Assembly: GCA_963764315.1 (NCBI GenBank) | Contig: CAVXSB010000006.1 | Span: forward strand, 248,001-312,000 | Reading direction: 5' to 3' | DNA from: DATLWN01 sp963764315 | Lineage (GTDB): Bacteria; Pseudomonadota; Zetaproteobacteria; Mariprofundales; Mariprofundaceae | Length of the DNA stretch: 64,000 bases | Shown here: one piece after another, positions 16,319-26,109 of the stretch | How the letters are laid out: every line of letters starts with the position of its first letter | Position numbering within the stretch: the stretch's first letter is position 1 | The notes under the pieces: model-generated | The model's input: only the letters and a program-made list of their open reading frames with translations | Told to the model about the DNA's origin: nothing | Database searches by the model: none | Program-made: the position numbers and the translations under genes

Positions 16319-17223
16319 GGCTGCCCCACGATGCGAACTTCCGGCTCCAGCACGATGCCGAAGCGCGCCTTCACTTGCTGCTGCGCCTTTTCGATCAGCG
16401 CCAGCACGTCGGCGGCGCTGGCGCTGCCATCGTTGACGATGAAGTTCGCATGCACCTCGGAGATACGCGCGCCGCCGATGGCGAGGCCCTTGAGCCCCGC
16501 GGCCTCGACCAGGCGCGCGGCATGGTCGCCCTCGGGGTTCTTGAACACCGAGCCGCAATTCGGCCAGGCCAGCGGCTGCGTGTCGCTGCGCCGGGCGCGC
16601 ATGCTGCGCATGCGCTCGCGGATCGCCTCCGGTTCGCCGGCTTGCAGGACGAAGCTGGCGGCGAGCACGATGGCGCCGGTCGGCAGCGCCGTGTGGCGGT
16701 AGCGCATCGTCAGTGTCGCGGCCGGCAGTTCGGAGACCTGTCCGTGGCGGTCGAGGATGCGGAGGGATTCCAGGGAGTCGGAGACCTGCTGGCCGAAGGC
16801 GCCGGCGTTCATGGCCACACCGCCGCCGACGTCGCCGGGCACGGTGGCCATGAACTCCAGCCCGGTCAGGCCATGATTGGCGCAGGCTTGCGCCAGCTTG
16901 CCCATACGCACCCCGGCCCCCGCCGTGGCGCCATGGCCCGCGATGGCGAGCCGGGAGAGGGCGGAAAGATCGAGCACCAGGCCCTCAAAGCCGGCATCCG
17001 GTATCAGCATATTGCTGCCGCGCCCCAGAGGCAGCAGGGGGGTTTCGGCCGGGATCAGGGCCATGGCGCGCACGAGCTCCGACTCTCCCGCCGGACGGAA
17101 CAGCCAGCGCGCGGGGCCGCCGATGGCCAGCGTCGTGTGCCGCGCCATCGGCTCGTCCGCCAGCAGTTTCCCGTATCCGGCCAGGGCCTCGGTCCAGTCC
17201 ATATGCTGCGCCGCGGCCATCAT
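16315..17223 (-). CDS. murB: UDP-N-acetylenolpyruvoylglucosamine reductase MurB
   Basis: FAD/NADPH-dependent reduction of enolpyruvyl-UDP-GlcNAc to UDP-MurNAc. It has 302 residues, the shorter type. FAD-binding motifs are LLPLGRGSNMLIPD and EFMATVPGDVGGGVAMNAGAFG; the catalytic Ser lies in CGSVFKNPEG, and the conserved Glu near the C-terminus in ISEVHANFIVN. It sits between murC and ddl, a placement found in some but not all proteobacterial dcw clusters. ATGA overlaps occur on both sides; ATG 17223 is the overlapping start, with a second ATG at 17220. Confidence 0.96.
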   Translation of the reverse strand: MMAAAQHMDWTEALAGYGKLLADEPMARHTTLAIGGPARWLFRPAGESELVRAMALIPAETPLLPLGRGSNMLIPDAGFEGLVLDLSALSRLAIAGHGATAGAGVRMGKLAQACANHGLTGLEFMATVPGDVGGGVAMNAGAFGQQVSDSLESLRILDRHGQVSELPAATLTMRYRHTALPTGAIVLAASFVLQAGEPEAIRERMRSMRARRSDTQPLAWPNCGSVFKNPEGDHAARLVEAAGLKGLAIGGARISEVHANFIVNDGSASAADVLALIEKAQQQVKARFGIVLEPEVRIVGQP

Positions 17224-18602
17224 GCCTGCTCCCCGGCTGCCTGCCGGCGCATCTCCGCGGCCAGGCCGCCGATCGAGCCCGCGCCCATCAGCATCACCAT
17301 ATGCCCCTGCGCCAGGGCCTCGGTGGCCAGCGCCCTGGCGGCATCGAGATCGGCGCAGCTTTGCACGCTGCGGTGGCCGCGGGCGATCATGCCGTCGCTC
17401 AGCGTCTCGGCGCTGATACCGTCGATCGGCTGCTCGCTGGCGGCATAGACCGGCAGCAGCACCACGTGGTGCGCCAGGTCGAAGGCGCCGAGGAAGTCAT
17501 CCATCAGGTCGCGGGTGCGGGTGTAGCGGTGCGGCTGGAAGATCACCGTCACCGTGCGTTCCGGCCAACACTCGCGGGCCGTGGCCAGGGTGGCCTCGAT
17601 CTCCTTCGGATGGTGGGCATAGTCGTCGACGAGGATGCCGGGATCGATCTCGGTGCGCTGGAAGCGACGCTGAATGCCGCCAAAGCTTGCCAGCCCCTCG
17701 CGGATGACGTCGGTGCCGATGCCGATGTCGCGCAGCACCGCGATCACCGCCAGCGCATTCTCGGCATTGTGCAGGCCGGGGATGGCCAGCCGGAATTCGC
17801 CCAGATCCTCTCCACTGACGGTGCCGACGCGGATGACCTGGCCCCCGCCGTCGCAGCGGCGGGAGAGCAGATGGATGTCGGCCTGCGGACTGCTGCCGTA
17901 GGTGGTGATCGGCCTGTGCAGACCGATGCGCATTGCCGCCACGTGGGGATGCTCGTGATGCAGCACCACGCGGCCGTAGAACGGCACATTGCTGACGAAT
18001 TGGCGGAAGGCCTCGAGCAGCTGCTCGAAGCCGCCGTAATGCTCCAGATGCTCAGGGTCGATGTTGCTGACCACCGCCAGCATCGGCGTCAGGCGCAGGA
18101 AGGAGCCGTCGCTTTCGTCGGCCTCGGCCACCAGCCAGGGGCTGCCGCCGAGTTTGGCGTTGTTGCCGCTGGCGACCAGACGCCCGCCGATGACATAGGT
18201 GGGATCGAGCCCAGCCGTTTCCATGCCGTGGGCGATCAGCGAGGTGATCGTCGTCTTTCCGTGGCTGCCGGCGATGGCGATGCCCTGCTTCATGCGCATC
18301 AACTCCGCCAGCATCTCGGCGCGCGGGATCACCGGGATACCCCTCTGGTGGGCGGCCACGATCTCGGGGTTGTCCCTGGCCACTGCCGAGGAGATGACGA
18401 CGACCTGTGCTTCACCGAGATTCTCCGCATCGTGGCCGATAGCGACCGGGATACCGAGCTGCCTGAGGCGGGTGACGTTGGCGCCCTCGGCCACGTCGCT
18501 GCCCTGCACCGAGAAGCCCTGGTTGTGCAACAGCTCGGCGATGCCGCTCATGCCGATGCCGCCGATGCCGGTGAAGTGGATATGGCGGATGCGCCCGATC
18601 AT
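17220..18602 (-). CDS. murC: UDP-N-acetylmuramate--L-alanine ligase MurC
   Basis: Adds L-Ala to UDP-MurNAc. It has 460 residues in the three-domain Mur-ligase layout: N-terminal Rossmann-like GIGGIGMSG, central ATPase P-loop GSHGKTTITS, EADESDGSF, and C-terminal DDYAHHPKEI. It overlaps murG (ATGA) upstream and murB downstream. Ordinary codon use for the cluster. Confidence 0.97.
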   Translation of the reverse strand: MIGRIRHIHFTGIGGIGMSGIAELLHNQGFSVQGSDVAEGANVTRLRQLGIPVAIGHDAENLGEAQVVVISSAVARDNPEIVAAHQRGIPVIPRAEMLAELMRMKQGIAIAGSHGKTTITSLIAHGMETAGLDPTYVIGGRLVASGNNAKLGGSPWLVAEADESDGSFLRLTPMLAVVSNIDPEHLEHYGGFEQLLEAFRQFVSNVPFYGRVVLHHEHPHVAAMRIGLHRPITTYGSSPQADIHLLSRRCDGGGQVIRVGTVSGEDLGEFRLAIPGLHNAENALAVIAVLRDIGIGTDVIREGLASFGGIQRRFQRTEIDPGILVDDYAHHPKEIEATLATARECWPERTVTVIFQPHRYTRTRDLMDDFLGAFDLAHHVVLLPVYAASEQPIDGISAETLSDGMIARGHRSVQSCADLDAARALATEALAQGHMVMLMGAGSIGGLAAEMRRQAAGEQA

Positions 18603-19693
18603 GCCGTGGCCTCCAGGAAGGGACGTAGCACGTCGAGCTGGCCGGCCTCGGCATTGACCGGGGCCTGGCGGCGCGCCGCCTCGCTCATCGCCGCCAGTCG
18701 CACCGGCTCGCTGAGCAGTGGCGCCAGAATATCGGCCAGCGACGCGGCCGTGGTCGCCGCCTGGTCGGCGATCAGGGCACCGCCATGGTCGGCCAGCGCC
18801 TCGGCGTTGTGTCGCTGGTGGTCGTCGGCGGCATGCGGCAGCGGCACGAACACGGCCGGCATGCCGCACATCGCCGCCTCGCTGACGCTCATGGCGCCGG
18901 CGCGGGCGATCATCACATCGCCGCTGGCATAGAAGCCCGCCATGTCATCGCAGAAGCCCATGACCTCGGCGTCCACACCGGCCTCGGCATAGCGCCTGGA
19001 TACCGCCTCGATGCGCCCAGGGGCCTTGCCGGCGGCATGCGTGACCGCAAAGGCGACGCCGCGGGCGGCGAGGATGCCGCAGGCCTCGGGAACCAGGCGG
19101 TTGAAGAACTCAGCGCCCTGCGAGCCGCCCATGACCAGAAGCATCGGCGGAGTATGGGCCTGCCAGCGCACGCCGTGCAGGGCGGAGGCTACGATATTGC
19201 CGGTGACGACGGTGCGTCCGGCAGGCAGATGGGCGGCGGCGTCAGCAAAGCCGACCATGATCTTCCGGGAAAGACGGGCCAGGGTGCGGTTGACCAGGCC
19301 CGGTACGGCGTTCTGCTCGTAGAGCACGACCGGGATACGGCTCAGAATCGCCGCCACCACTCCGGTGATGCTGGCATAGCCGCCGACGCCGACCACCAGG
19401 CTCGGGCGGGCACCGCGCCAGTGGTGGCGCACCCGGCGCACGGCCAAAGGCAGCTCCCACAGCAGCACGCGCAGGCGCTGGACGAGCCCCGCACCCTGCA
19501 CGCCGTGCATGGGAAGCAGCAGCACCTGCTCGCCGCGCGCCGGCAGCAGTTCGGCCTCCAGGCCGCGTTCGGCGCCGATGAATTCCACCCGCAGCTGCGC
19601 CCAGCGCCGGCGTGCCGCCCCGGCCAGGGCCAGGGCCGGCATCACATGCCCGCCCGTGCCGCCGCCGGCGATGCAAAGCAGGGGAGCGCTCAT
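18599..19693 (-). CDS. murG: UDP-GlcNAc:undecaprenyl-PP-MurNAc-pentapeptide GlcNAc transferase MurG
   Basis: Converts lipid I to lipid II on the cytoplasmic face. It has 364 residues, GT28 fold. Motifs are GGGTGGHVMPALA, VGVGGYASI, EQNAVPGLVN, and, in the UDP-binding half, MGGSQGAEFFN and ARAGAMSVSEAAMCGMPAVFVP. Four-base ATGA overlaps with ftsW (upstream) and murC (downstream). Confidence 0.97.
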   Translation of the reverse strand: MSAPLLCIAGGGTGGHVMPALALAGAARRRWAQLRVEFIGAERGLEAELLPARGEQVLLLPMHGVQGAGLVQRLRVLLWELPLAVRRVRHHWRGARPSLVVGVGGYASITGVVAAILSRIPVVLYEQNAVPGLVNRTLARLSRKIMVGFADAAAHLPAGRTVVTGNIVASALHGVRWQAHTPPMLLVMGGSQGAEFFNRLVPEACGILAARGVAFAVTHAAGKAPGRIEAVSRRYAEAGVDAEVMGFCDDMAGFYASGDVMIARAGAMSVSEAAMCGMPAVFVPLPHAADDHQRHNAEALADHGGALIADQAATTAASLADILAPLLSEPVRLAAMSEAARRQAPVNAEAGQLDVLRPFLEATA

Positions 19694-20823
19694 GTGCCCA
19701 CTCCCGGTCGGTGGTTCTGCGGTTGGTGGCGCTGCACGGCGAGGATCAGGCCGATCAGCAGGCATTCGCCGAGCAGGGCGCTGCCGCCGTAGGAGACGAA
19801 GGGAAGCGGCATGCCCTTGGTCGGCAGGATGCCCATGGCCGCGCCCATATTGATGATGAAGGCCAGGCCCAGAAGCAGGCTGCAGCCCAGCACCAGCAGG
19901 CGCGAGAACATGTCCTGGGTCTGGATGGACAGGCGGATGCAGCGCCACATCAGCACCGAGAACAGCAGGATCAGGGCCAGGGTGCCGACGAGCCCCAGCT
20001 CCTCGCCGATGACGGCGGCGATGAAGTCGGTGAAGGTCTCGGGCAGGTAGAATAGCTTCTGCACGCCCTGGCCCAGGCCTGCGCCCTTCACGCCGCCGGC
20101 GCCGAAGGCGATCATCGATTGCACCAGCTGATAGCCGCTGCCGTAGGGATGGGCCCAGGGATCGGTGAAGCTGAGCAGGCGGCGCAGGCGGTAGGGTTCG
20201 GCGACGATGGCGATGACGCCCAGGGGAGCGATGGTGGCCACGATCCCCACCAGATGGCGGATGGGCACGCCGCCGACGAACCACATGCACACGCATACGG
20301 CGGTCAGCAGCGCGGCATTGCCGAAGTCCGGCTGCAGCAGCAGCAGGGCGAGCATCAGGGCGAGCACCGTCAGCATCGGCGCCAGGCCGGTGGCGAAGCG
20401 GCGCAGGCGCTCGGGGAAGGCGGCCATGTAATAGGCCATGTACAGCACGATCATGGGCTTGACGAACTCGATCGGCTGCAGCGTGAACATGGGCAGCGAG
20501 AACCAGCGGCGTGCCCCGTTCAGGTTCTTGCCCAGGCCCGGTACCAGCACAAGCACCATGATCGCCAGGGCCAGGATCAGCAACGGCACGCTGACGGCCT
20601 TCCACCAGCCGGTATCGATGCGCGAGATCCACCAGATCAGGGCGAAGCCGAGCGGGATGTAGACGATCCAGTGACCGATGATGCGGTAGGCGTCGCCGTA
20701 GCGCACCTCGGAGATGCTGAGGCTGGCGCTGGCGACCATGATGACGCCGAACAGCATCAGCGCCGTGACGCTGCCGAGCAGCAGATGGTCGGGGGGGGGA
20801 GCTGCTTCGCCTTCACAGGCCAT
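19690..20823 (-). CDS. ftsW: Septal peptidoglycan glycosyltransferase FtsW
   Basis: SEDS-family multipass membrane glycosyltransferase that polymerises lipid II at the septum with FtsI. It has 377 residues and about ten hydrophobic helices. SEDS motifs include NGARRWFSL with QPIEFVKPM, DFGNAALL, FIAAVIGEELG and PFVSYGGSALL. ATG 20823 overlaps the murD 3' end by 11 nt. The N-terminus crosses a 9-G run (CCCCCCCCC on the coding strand, Pro codons) at about 20792-20800. That run is a place to check for miscalled length. Confidence 0.94.
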   Translation of the reverse strand: MACEGEAAPPPDHLLLGSVTALMLFGVIMVASASLSISEVRYGDAYRIIGHWIVYIPLGFALIWWISRIDTGWWKAVSVPLLILALAIMVLVLVPGLGKNLNGARRWFSLPMFTLQPIEFVKPMIVLYMAYYMAAFPERLRRFATGLAPMLTVLALMLALLLLQPDFGNAALLTAVCVCMWFVGGVPIRHLVGIVATIAPLGVIAIVAEPYRLRRLLSFTDPWAHPYGSGYQLVQSMIAFGAGGVKGAGLGQGVQKLFYLPETFTDFIAAVIGEELGLVGTLALILLFSVLMWRCIRLSIQTQDMFSRLLVLGCSLLLGLAFIINMGAAMGILPTKGMPLPFVSYGGSALLGECLLIGLILAVQRHQPQNHRPGVGT

Positions 20824-22195
20824 TCCCCAGCCGGGCGACGGCATCGGCGTAGGCGGCGCCGCGCTCGGCGTAGTTCTTGAACTGGTCCATGCTGGCTGCA
20901 GCCGGCGACAGCAGCACGGGCATCGGCGAGGGATCGTCGGCCGCCAGCGCCACGGCGCGCTCGATGTTCCTGGCATAGGTGGCCGGCACGTCGGCGCGGG
21001 CCAGCAGCTCCAGGAATGGGGCGGCGTCCTCGCCGATGACGATGGCATAGGCGGCATGGCGGCGGGCCGCCGGCTCCAGCGCCGCCAGATCCAGGCCTTT
21101 GCGCATGCCGCCGCAGATCCAGATGACGCGGTCGAAGGACTCCAGCGCCGCCCGTGCCGCATCGGGGTTCGTGGCCTTCGAGTCGTTGTACCATTCGTGT
21201 CCGGACACCTTGCCGAGTAGCTGCAGACGGTGATGCAGGCCCCGGAAGGTGGTCATGGCCTCGGCGATGACGATGGCGTGTACGCCGAAGCCGGCCGCCG
21301 TCTGTGCCGCCACCGCCAGATTCAGTTGCTGGTGGTGGCCGCGGATCGGCATGTCGATCAGGCGGATGCGCTGGACGGTATCCTGTTGGCTCCAGAACAG
21401 GTGTCCGCTCTCCGCCTCGATGCCGGCGACCAGGCCGCTGGTCTCGGCCGGCTGATGGGTGACGCCGAAGCGGCCGACGTGCACGCCGCGGCCCTGCAGA
21501 CGCGTTGCGATTTCGTCGAACTCGGTATCGGCGGGAAGCAGGGCCGTATCGCCCTGACCCTGTTCTTCGAACAGGCGGAGCTTGGCGGCGGCATAGTCCT
21601 CGGGGCTGGCGTGCGCATCGGCATGGTCCGGCCGGATATTCAGCAGCACCGCCCAGCTCGGGTGGATGACGCGGCTGCGTTCAAGCTGGAAGCTCGACAG
21701 CTCCAGCACGACGCGTGACGGCTCGCCCGCGGCCAGCAGGTCCAGCATCGGCGTACCGATGTTGCCGCCCGTCTCGATGCCGCCGGCCAGGGTCTCCAGC
21801 AGGGTATCGATCATCGTCACCGTCGTCGTCTTGCCGTTGGTGCCGGTGACGGCGATCAGTGAGCCGTGGTAATACTCGGCGAACAGGTCCAGGTCGCCGA
21901 CCACCGGTACCTTGGCGGCGCGAACCTGCTGCAGCACCGGATGGTTCCAGGCCACCCCCGGGCTGACGACGAGCTTGCCGAAGCGGGCGAGTATTGCCGG
22001 CTCCAGCGGCCCGACATGTACCGGGATCGCCAGGTCGCCCGGGATCTCGACGTCATGCTCGTCGAAGCCGGTGCAATGGACGCCGCGGCGGGTCAGAAAG
22101 CGGGCCAGCGAGCAGCCGGTGCGGCCCATGCCGATGATGGCCACGGCATGCGCACCGTCCTGCATCGCGGGTTTCAGGTCGATCGCCGCGTTCAT
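20813..22195 (-). CDS. murD: UDP-N-acetylmuramoyl-L-alanine--D-glutamate ligase MurD
   Basis: Adds D-Glu to UDP-MurNAc-L-Ala. It has 460 residues. The N-terminal nucleotide-sugar domain has GMGRTGCSLARFL, the P-loop is GTNGKTTTVTM, then LELSSFQLE and NIRPDHADAH, and the C-terminal domain has WYNDSKATNPDA and LSPAAASMDQFKNYAERG. Start 22195 overlaps the mraY stop by 4 nt; the 3' end overlaps ftsW. Confidence 0.97.
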   Translation of the reverse strand: MNAAIDLKPAMQDGAHAVAIIGMGRTGCSLARFLTRRGVHCTGFDEHDVEIPGDLAIPVHVGPLEPAILARFGKLVVSPGVAWNHPVLQQVRAAKVPVVGDLDLFAEYYHGSLIAVTGTNGKTTTVTMIDTLLETLAGGIETGGNIGTPMLDLLAAGEPSRVVLELSSFQLERSRVIHPSWAVLLNIRPDHADAHASPEDYAAAKLRLFEEQGQGDTALLPADTEFDEIATRLQGRGVHVGRFGVTHQPAETSGLVAGIEAESGHLFWSQQDTVQRIRLIDMPIRGHHQQLNLAVAAQTAAGFGVHAIVIAEAMTTFRGLHHRLQLLGKVSGHEWYNDSKATNPDAARAALESFDRVIWICGGMRKGLDLAALEPAARRHAAYAIVIGEDAAPFLELLARADVPATYARNIERAVALAADDPSPMPVLLSPAAASMDQFKNYAERGAAYADAVARLGNGL

Positions 22196-23262
22196 CGGAT
22201 CTTCAGCGTGGACAGCGCGATCAACGCCAGGATCATGGCGATGATCCAGAAGCGCACGATGACCTGCGGCTCTGCCCAGCCCTTCAATTCGAAATGATGA
22301 TGGATCGGCGCCATGCGGAATACGCGCTTGCCGGTCAGCTTGAAGCTGGCGACCTGTACCATCACGGACACCGCCTCCAGCACGAACAGGCCGCCGGCGA
22401 TGGCCAACAGCAGTTGCTGGTGCACGGCCGAGGCGATATAGCCCAGCGCTCCGCCCAGGGCCAGGGCGCCGACGTCGCCCATGAACACCTGCGCCGGATA
22501 GGTGTTGAACCATAAAAAGCCCAGGCAGGCGCCGATGATGGCACCACAGAACACGGTCAGCTCGCCCGCCCCCGGTACGTGCGGGATTTTCAGGTAGACC
22601 GCGAACTGGGCGTTGCCGGCGAGATACACGACAAAGGCCAGCGCCGCCGCTGCCATGAAGGTCGGGGCCACAGCCAGGCCATCCAGGCCGTCGGTGAGGT
22701 TGACGGCATTGGAACTGCCGATCAGCACCAGCATGACGAAGGGGATATAGGCCCAGCCCAGATGCCACTGCATCTTGAAGAAGGGGATGTCGACGATCGG
22801 GTCGGTCAGGTGCCACAGGCCGGCGGCAGCGATTCCCCCGATCAGCATCTGCAGCACCAGCTTCCAGCGGCCGGGCAGGCCCTTCGGGTTGGCGCGGCTG
22901 AGCTTCAGGGAATCGTCCAGCCAGCCGATCATGCCGTAGCCGAGGGTCAGGAACAGGCCGAGCCAGACGAACAGGTTCGTGATGTCCGCCCACAGCAGTG
23001 TGGAGACCGTCATGGCCAGCAGGATCAGCATGCCGCCCATTGTCGGCGTGCCCTGTTTGCTTATGTGTGAGGCCGGACCGTCGGAACGGATCGGCTGGCC
23101 TTTCTCCTGCCGCACCTTGAGCCAGCGGATGAAGGACGGGCCGATCAGCCAGCAGATGACCAGGGACGTCAGCAGGGCATAGACCGTGCGGAAGGTGATG
23201 TACTGGAAGAGGTTGAAAAACCCGTAATGGGCGGACAGCGGATACAGCAGATTATACAGCAT
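22192..23262 (-). CDS. mraY: Phospho-MurNAc-pentapeptide transferase MraY
   Basis: Integral membrane enzyme that makes lipid I from UDP-MurNAc-pentapeptide and undecaprenyl phosphate. It has 356 residues and ten predicted helices. Conserved loops are GTPTMGG, GWLDDSLKL (paired Asp), NAVNLTDGLDGLA, FMGDVGALALGG and the basic HHH motif in APIHHHFELKGW. Start 23262 overlaps murF by 11 nt. Confidence 0.97.
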   Translation of the reverse strand: MLYNLLYPLSAHYGFFNLFQYITFRTVYALLTSLVICWLIGPSFIRWLKVRQEKGQPIRSDGPASHISKQGTPTMGGMLILLAMTVSTLLWADITNLFVWLGLFLTLGYGMIGWLDDSLKLSRANPKGLPGRWKLVLQMLIGGIAAAGLWHLTDPIVDIPFFKMQWHLGWAYIPFVMLVLIGSSNAVNLTDGLDGLAVAPTFMAAAALAFVVYLAGNAQFAVYLKIPHVPGAGELTVFCGAIIGACLGFLWFNTYPAQVFMGDVGALALGGALGYIASAVHQQLLLAIAGGLFVLEAVSVMVQVASFKLTGKRVFRMAPIHHHFELKGWAEPQVIVRFWIIAMILALIALSTLKIR

Positions 23263-24610
23263 CGGCTGCCTCCTTCGCCGCCAGCATGGCGACGATGCGG
23301 TCCAGACGCATGCCGTGCGAAGCCTTGATGAGGACGGTGTCGCCGGCAGCCAGGCTCAGGGTCCCGGCATGGTGGCAGGCGGCCTCGGTGTCCGGCAGCC
23401 AGGTGGCCTCGGGGTGCCGGGCGGCCAGGTGATGCATCAATGGGCCGACCAGGATCAGGCTGTCGATGCCGGCCACGTCGATGGCCGCATGCTGGGACGG
23501 GGCATCCGCACCCAGCTCCGCCATGTCTCCGAGGATGGCGATGCGCCGCCCGGATAGCCCGGCCAGGGTGTCCAGTGCGGCCTGCATGGAGGCGGGATTG
23601 GCATTGTAGCTGTCGTCCAGGATCAGGCTGCCGTTCCGACCCGGCAGCAGTTGCAGGCGTCCGGACACCGGGCGCCAGTCGGCCAGGGCCTCGGCGATCG
23701 GGGCGAGGGTGGGGGCATCCCCGCGCGCGATCTGCACGCGCATGGCCACGGTAGCCGTCAGCGCCATGTCTTCGGCCCAGTGACGGGCGGGCAGCACCAG
23801 CGGAATCTCGCAGGCCTCGGATTCGTATGTGAGGCGCAGCAGGCTGCCGTTCAGCGACCAGGCCACGGCAGTTTCGTCATCCATGGCGATGCACGGCGCT
23901 TGCGGCAACAATTGGCGGGGAGCCAGCTGTGCCTGCACGCCGGCGCCGAGTACGCACCAGCCGTCGGGTCGGGTGCCGGCAAGCAGGGCGCTCTTCTCGC
24001 GGATCACACCCTCCAGTCCTCCCAGCCCCTCGCCATGGGCTGCGCCCAGGCCGGTCAGCACCGCGGCGTCCGGCCGCACGATTTCGGCCAGGCGCTGCAT
24101 CTCTCCGGGCTCGCTGATGCCGCACTCGATGACGGCGACGTCGGCCAGCTCGGCCACGGCGAGCAGCGTTTGCGGCACGCCGATCAGGTTGTTGTGGTTG
24201 GCGGGATTCGTAGCCACGTCCAGCCCCAGGGCACCGAGCGCGTGTACGAGCATGCTGCGCACGGTGGTTTTGCCGTACGAGCCGGTGATGGCCAGCATCA
24301 GCGTACGCGCCAGCTTGCGCCGCCAGGCGGCGGCGATGTCGCCGAGGGCGGCCAGGGTGTCGGCGACGATCAGACGTGGCCGGTCGGTGTCGCCCCAGGC
24401 CGCTGCCCCCTCGGCATCGCCGATCAGCGCCGTGCAGATGCCGGCAACCTCGGCGGCATAGGCATGGCCGTCGTGGTGGGGGCCGCGCAGGGCCAGGAAA
24501 GCGGTGCCTGCGGCGACATGACGCGAGTCGGTGCAGATGCCCGAGATCATGTCCGGAATCCCGCCCTGCCAGCTGCCGCCGGTGGCCATGGCCAGTTCCA
24601 TGCCGCTCAT
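23252..24610 (-). CDS. murF: UDP-MurNAc-tripeptide--D-Ala-D-Ala ligase MurF
   Basis: Adds D-Ala-D-Ala to the tripeptide precursor. It has 452 residues. The P-loop reads GSYGKTTVRSM, with Tyr where Asn or Ser is more usual. NHNNLIGVP, ECGISEPGEM and LDDSYNANPASM are the other family motifs. Start 24610 overlaps murE by 4 nt and has AAGG 7 nt upstream; an in-frame ATG two codons earlier (24616) would sit on top of that site. Confidence 0.96.
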   Translation of the reverse strand: MSGMELAMATGGSWQGGIPDMISGICTDSRHVAAGTAFLALRGPHHDGHAYAAEVAGICTALIGDAEGAAAWGDTDRPRLIVADTLAALGDIAAAWRRKLARTLMLAITGSYGKTTVRSMLVHALGALGLDVATNPANHNNLIGVPQTLLAVAELADVAVIECGISEPGEMQRLAEIVRPDAAVLTGLGAAHGEGLGGLEGVIREKSALLAGTRPDGWCVLGAGVQAQLAPRQLLPQAPCIAMDDETAVAWSLNGSLLRLTYESEACEIPLVLPARHWAEDMALTATVAMRVQIARGDAPTLAPIAEALADWRPVSGRLQLLPGRNGSLILDDSYNANPASMQAALDTLAGLSGRRIAILGDMAELGADAPSQHAAIDVAGIDSLILVGPLMHHLAARHPEATWLPDTEAACHHAGTLSLAAGDTVLIKASHGMRLDRIVAMLAAKEAADAV

Positions 24611-26109
24611 GCGCATGCCTTCAGCCCTCCGTCCCTGGCGTGCAGGCATGCGATGGCGATGTCGGCATCGCTCCACGGCACGCGGCGGCCTGCGGTCTCC
24701 ATATAGGATTCGTGGCCCTTGCCGGCGATGACCAGCGCATCCCCGGGCTCCAGCCCCGCGATGGCGCTGGCGATGGCCTGCCGGCGGTCCAGCTGCAGGT
24801 GCACCTCGGCCCGATAGGGCTTGGGCATGCCGTTTTCGATCTCCGAGGCAATGACCTCCGGCGGTTCGCTCCGCGGATTGTCCGAGGTGATCCAGACGAC
24901 ATCGGCAAGGCGTACGGCGATCTCGCCCATCTGCGGGCGTTTCTCGCGGTCGCGCTCGCCGCCGCACCCGAAGACCACGGACAGGCGCTTGCGCGTCATC
25001 TTGCGCGCCGAGGCCAGGCAACGCTCCAGCGCCTCGGGGGTGTGGGCATAGTCGACGAATACCTGCCAGCGCCCGACGCCGACCGACTGCATGCGCCCCG
25101 GCGGGGCGGTGATGCCGGTCAGCATCGTCGGCAGTGCCGCCGGCCTGGTGTCCAGCGTGCCGAGCAGCACCGCGGCGGTGCAGGCGACGTTCTCGGCGTG
25201 GAACTCGCCGAAGGGAACGTCCTCGATCAGGATCTCCTGGTCCCCATGCTTCAGGCGCACCATGCCCGGCAGTTCCTGCTCCCAGCCGACGGCGACGTCG
25301 CTGCGGTACAGGCCGTGGCCGTACCACTGCACCTCGGCATCCAGGCGGCGACGGATCTCCGCATAATCGGCATTGGCGATGGCCACCGCCCCCTGCTCCA
25401 GGCTGTCCAACACGAAGTGGGCCTTGGTGTTGGCGTAGTTGTCGAAGCCGCCGTGATCCTGCAGGTGGTCGTGGCCGAGACTGGTCCACACCGCGGCGGC
25501 CATGGGGATGCCGGCGATGCGTTGCTGGGCGATGCCGTGGGACGAAACCTCCATCACCAGGGTATCGATGCCGACGGTCTCGGCGGCGGCCAGCAGGCGG
25601 TGCATGGTCAGCAGCGAGGGCGTGGTGTTGCCGAGATCGACGATGTCGTCCTCATCCCTGACCCAGCCCAGGGTGCCGATCGACCAGGCCTTGTGCCCGG
25701 CGAGGGCCAGGGCCTGGCGCAGCATCCAGGTCACACTGGTCTTGCCGTCCGTGCCGGTGATGCCGATGCAGCGCACCGCTGTGCGCTCGGTGCCGAACCA
25801 GCGACGCAGCAGTCGGCCGGCCTCGCTCATGGTATGCAACTGCACCAGCGGCAGCGGGATATCGACGGCGTGGTTGCCGACGACGATGGCGGCGGCGGCA
25901 CCACGCTCCATGGCCATGCGCAGGAAACGATCGGGATCGGCGGCGCGGGGCAGGCAAAGAAAGGCCTCGCCGGGGACGATGGTGCGCGAATCGTCGTTGA
26001 TGGCGCTTACCTCGGCCTCGGCCGAGGCGACGGCGATGCCGTCGGCCAGCGCCGTCAGTGCGCGCGGGGGGCAGGCGGTCATGGCGATCAGCTCGGCGGC
26101 GCTAGTCAT
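24607..26109 (-). CDS. murE: UDP-MurNAc-L-Ala-D-Glu--meso-diaminopimelate ligase MurE
   Basis: Adds the third residue of the stem peptide. It has 500 residues. The P-loop is GTDGKTSVTWM; VMEVSSHGIAQQR follows. The C-terminal specificity motif is DNPRSEPP, whose Arg reads meso-diaminopimelate, so the cell wall is DAP type. AGKGHESYME is near the C-terminus. It overlaps ftsI by 8 nt and murF by 4 nt. Confidence 0.97.
   Translation of the reverse strand: MTSAAELIAMTACPPRALTALADGIAVASAEAEVSAINDDSRTIVPGEAFLCLPRAADPDRFLRMAMERGAAAAIVVGNHAVDIPLPLVQLHTMSEAGRLLRRWFGTERTAVRCIGITGTDGKTSVTWMLRQALALAGHKAWSIGTLGWVRDEDDIVDLGNTTPSLLTMHRLLAAAETVGIDTLVMEVSSHGIAQQRIAGIPMAAAVWTSLGHDHLQDHGGFDNYANTKAHFVLDSLEQGAVAIANADYAEIRRRLDAEVQWYGHGLYRSDVAVGWEQELPGMVRLKHGDQEILIEDVPFGEFHAENVACTAAVLLGTLDTRPAALPTMLTGITAPPGRMQSVGVGRWQVFVDYAHTPEALERCLASARKMTRKRLSVVFGCGGERDREKRPQMGEIAVRLADVVWITSDNPRSEPPEVIASEIENGMPKPYRAEVHLQLDRRQAIASAIAGLEPGDALVIAGKGHESYMETAGRRVPWSDADIAIACLHARDGGLKACA

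Noticed and set aside
17301..18932. A 543-codon open frame on the plus strand
   Set aside because: Antisense to murC and the murG 3' end; no domain motifs, biased composition, no ribosome site.
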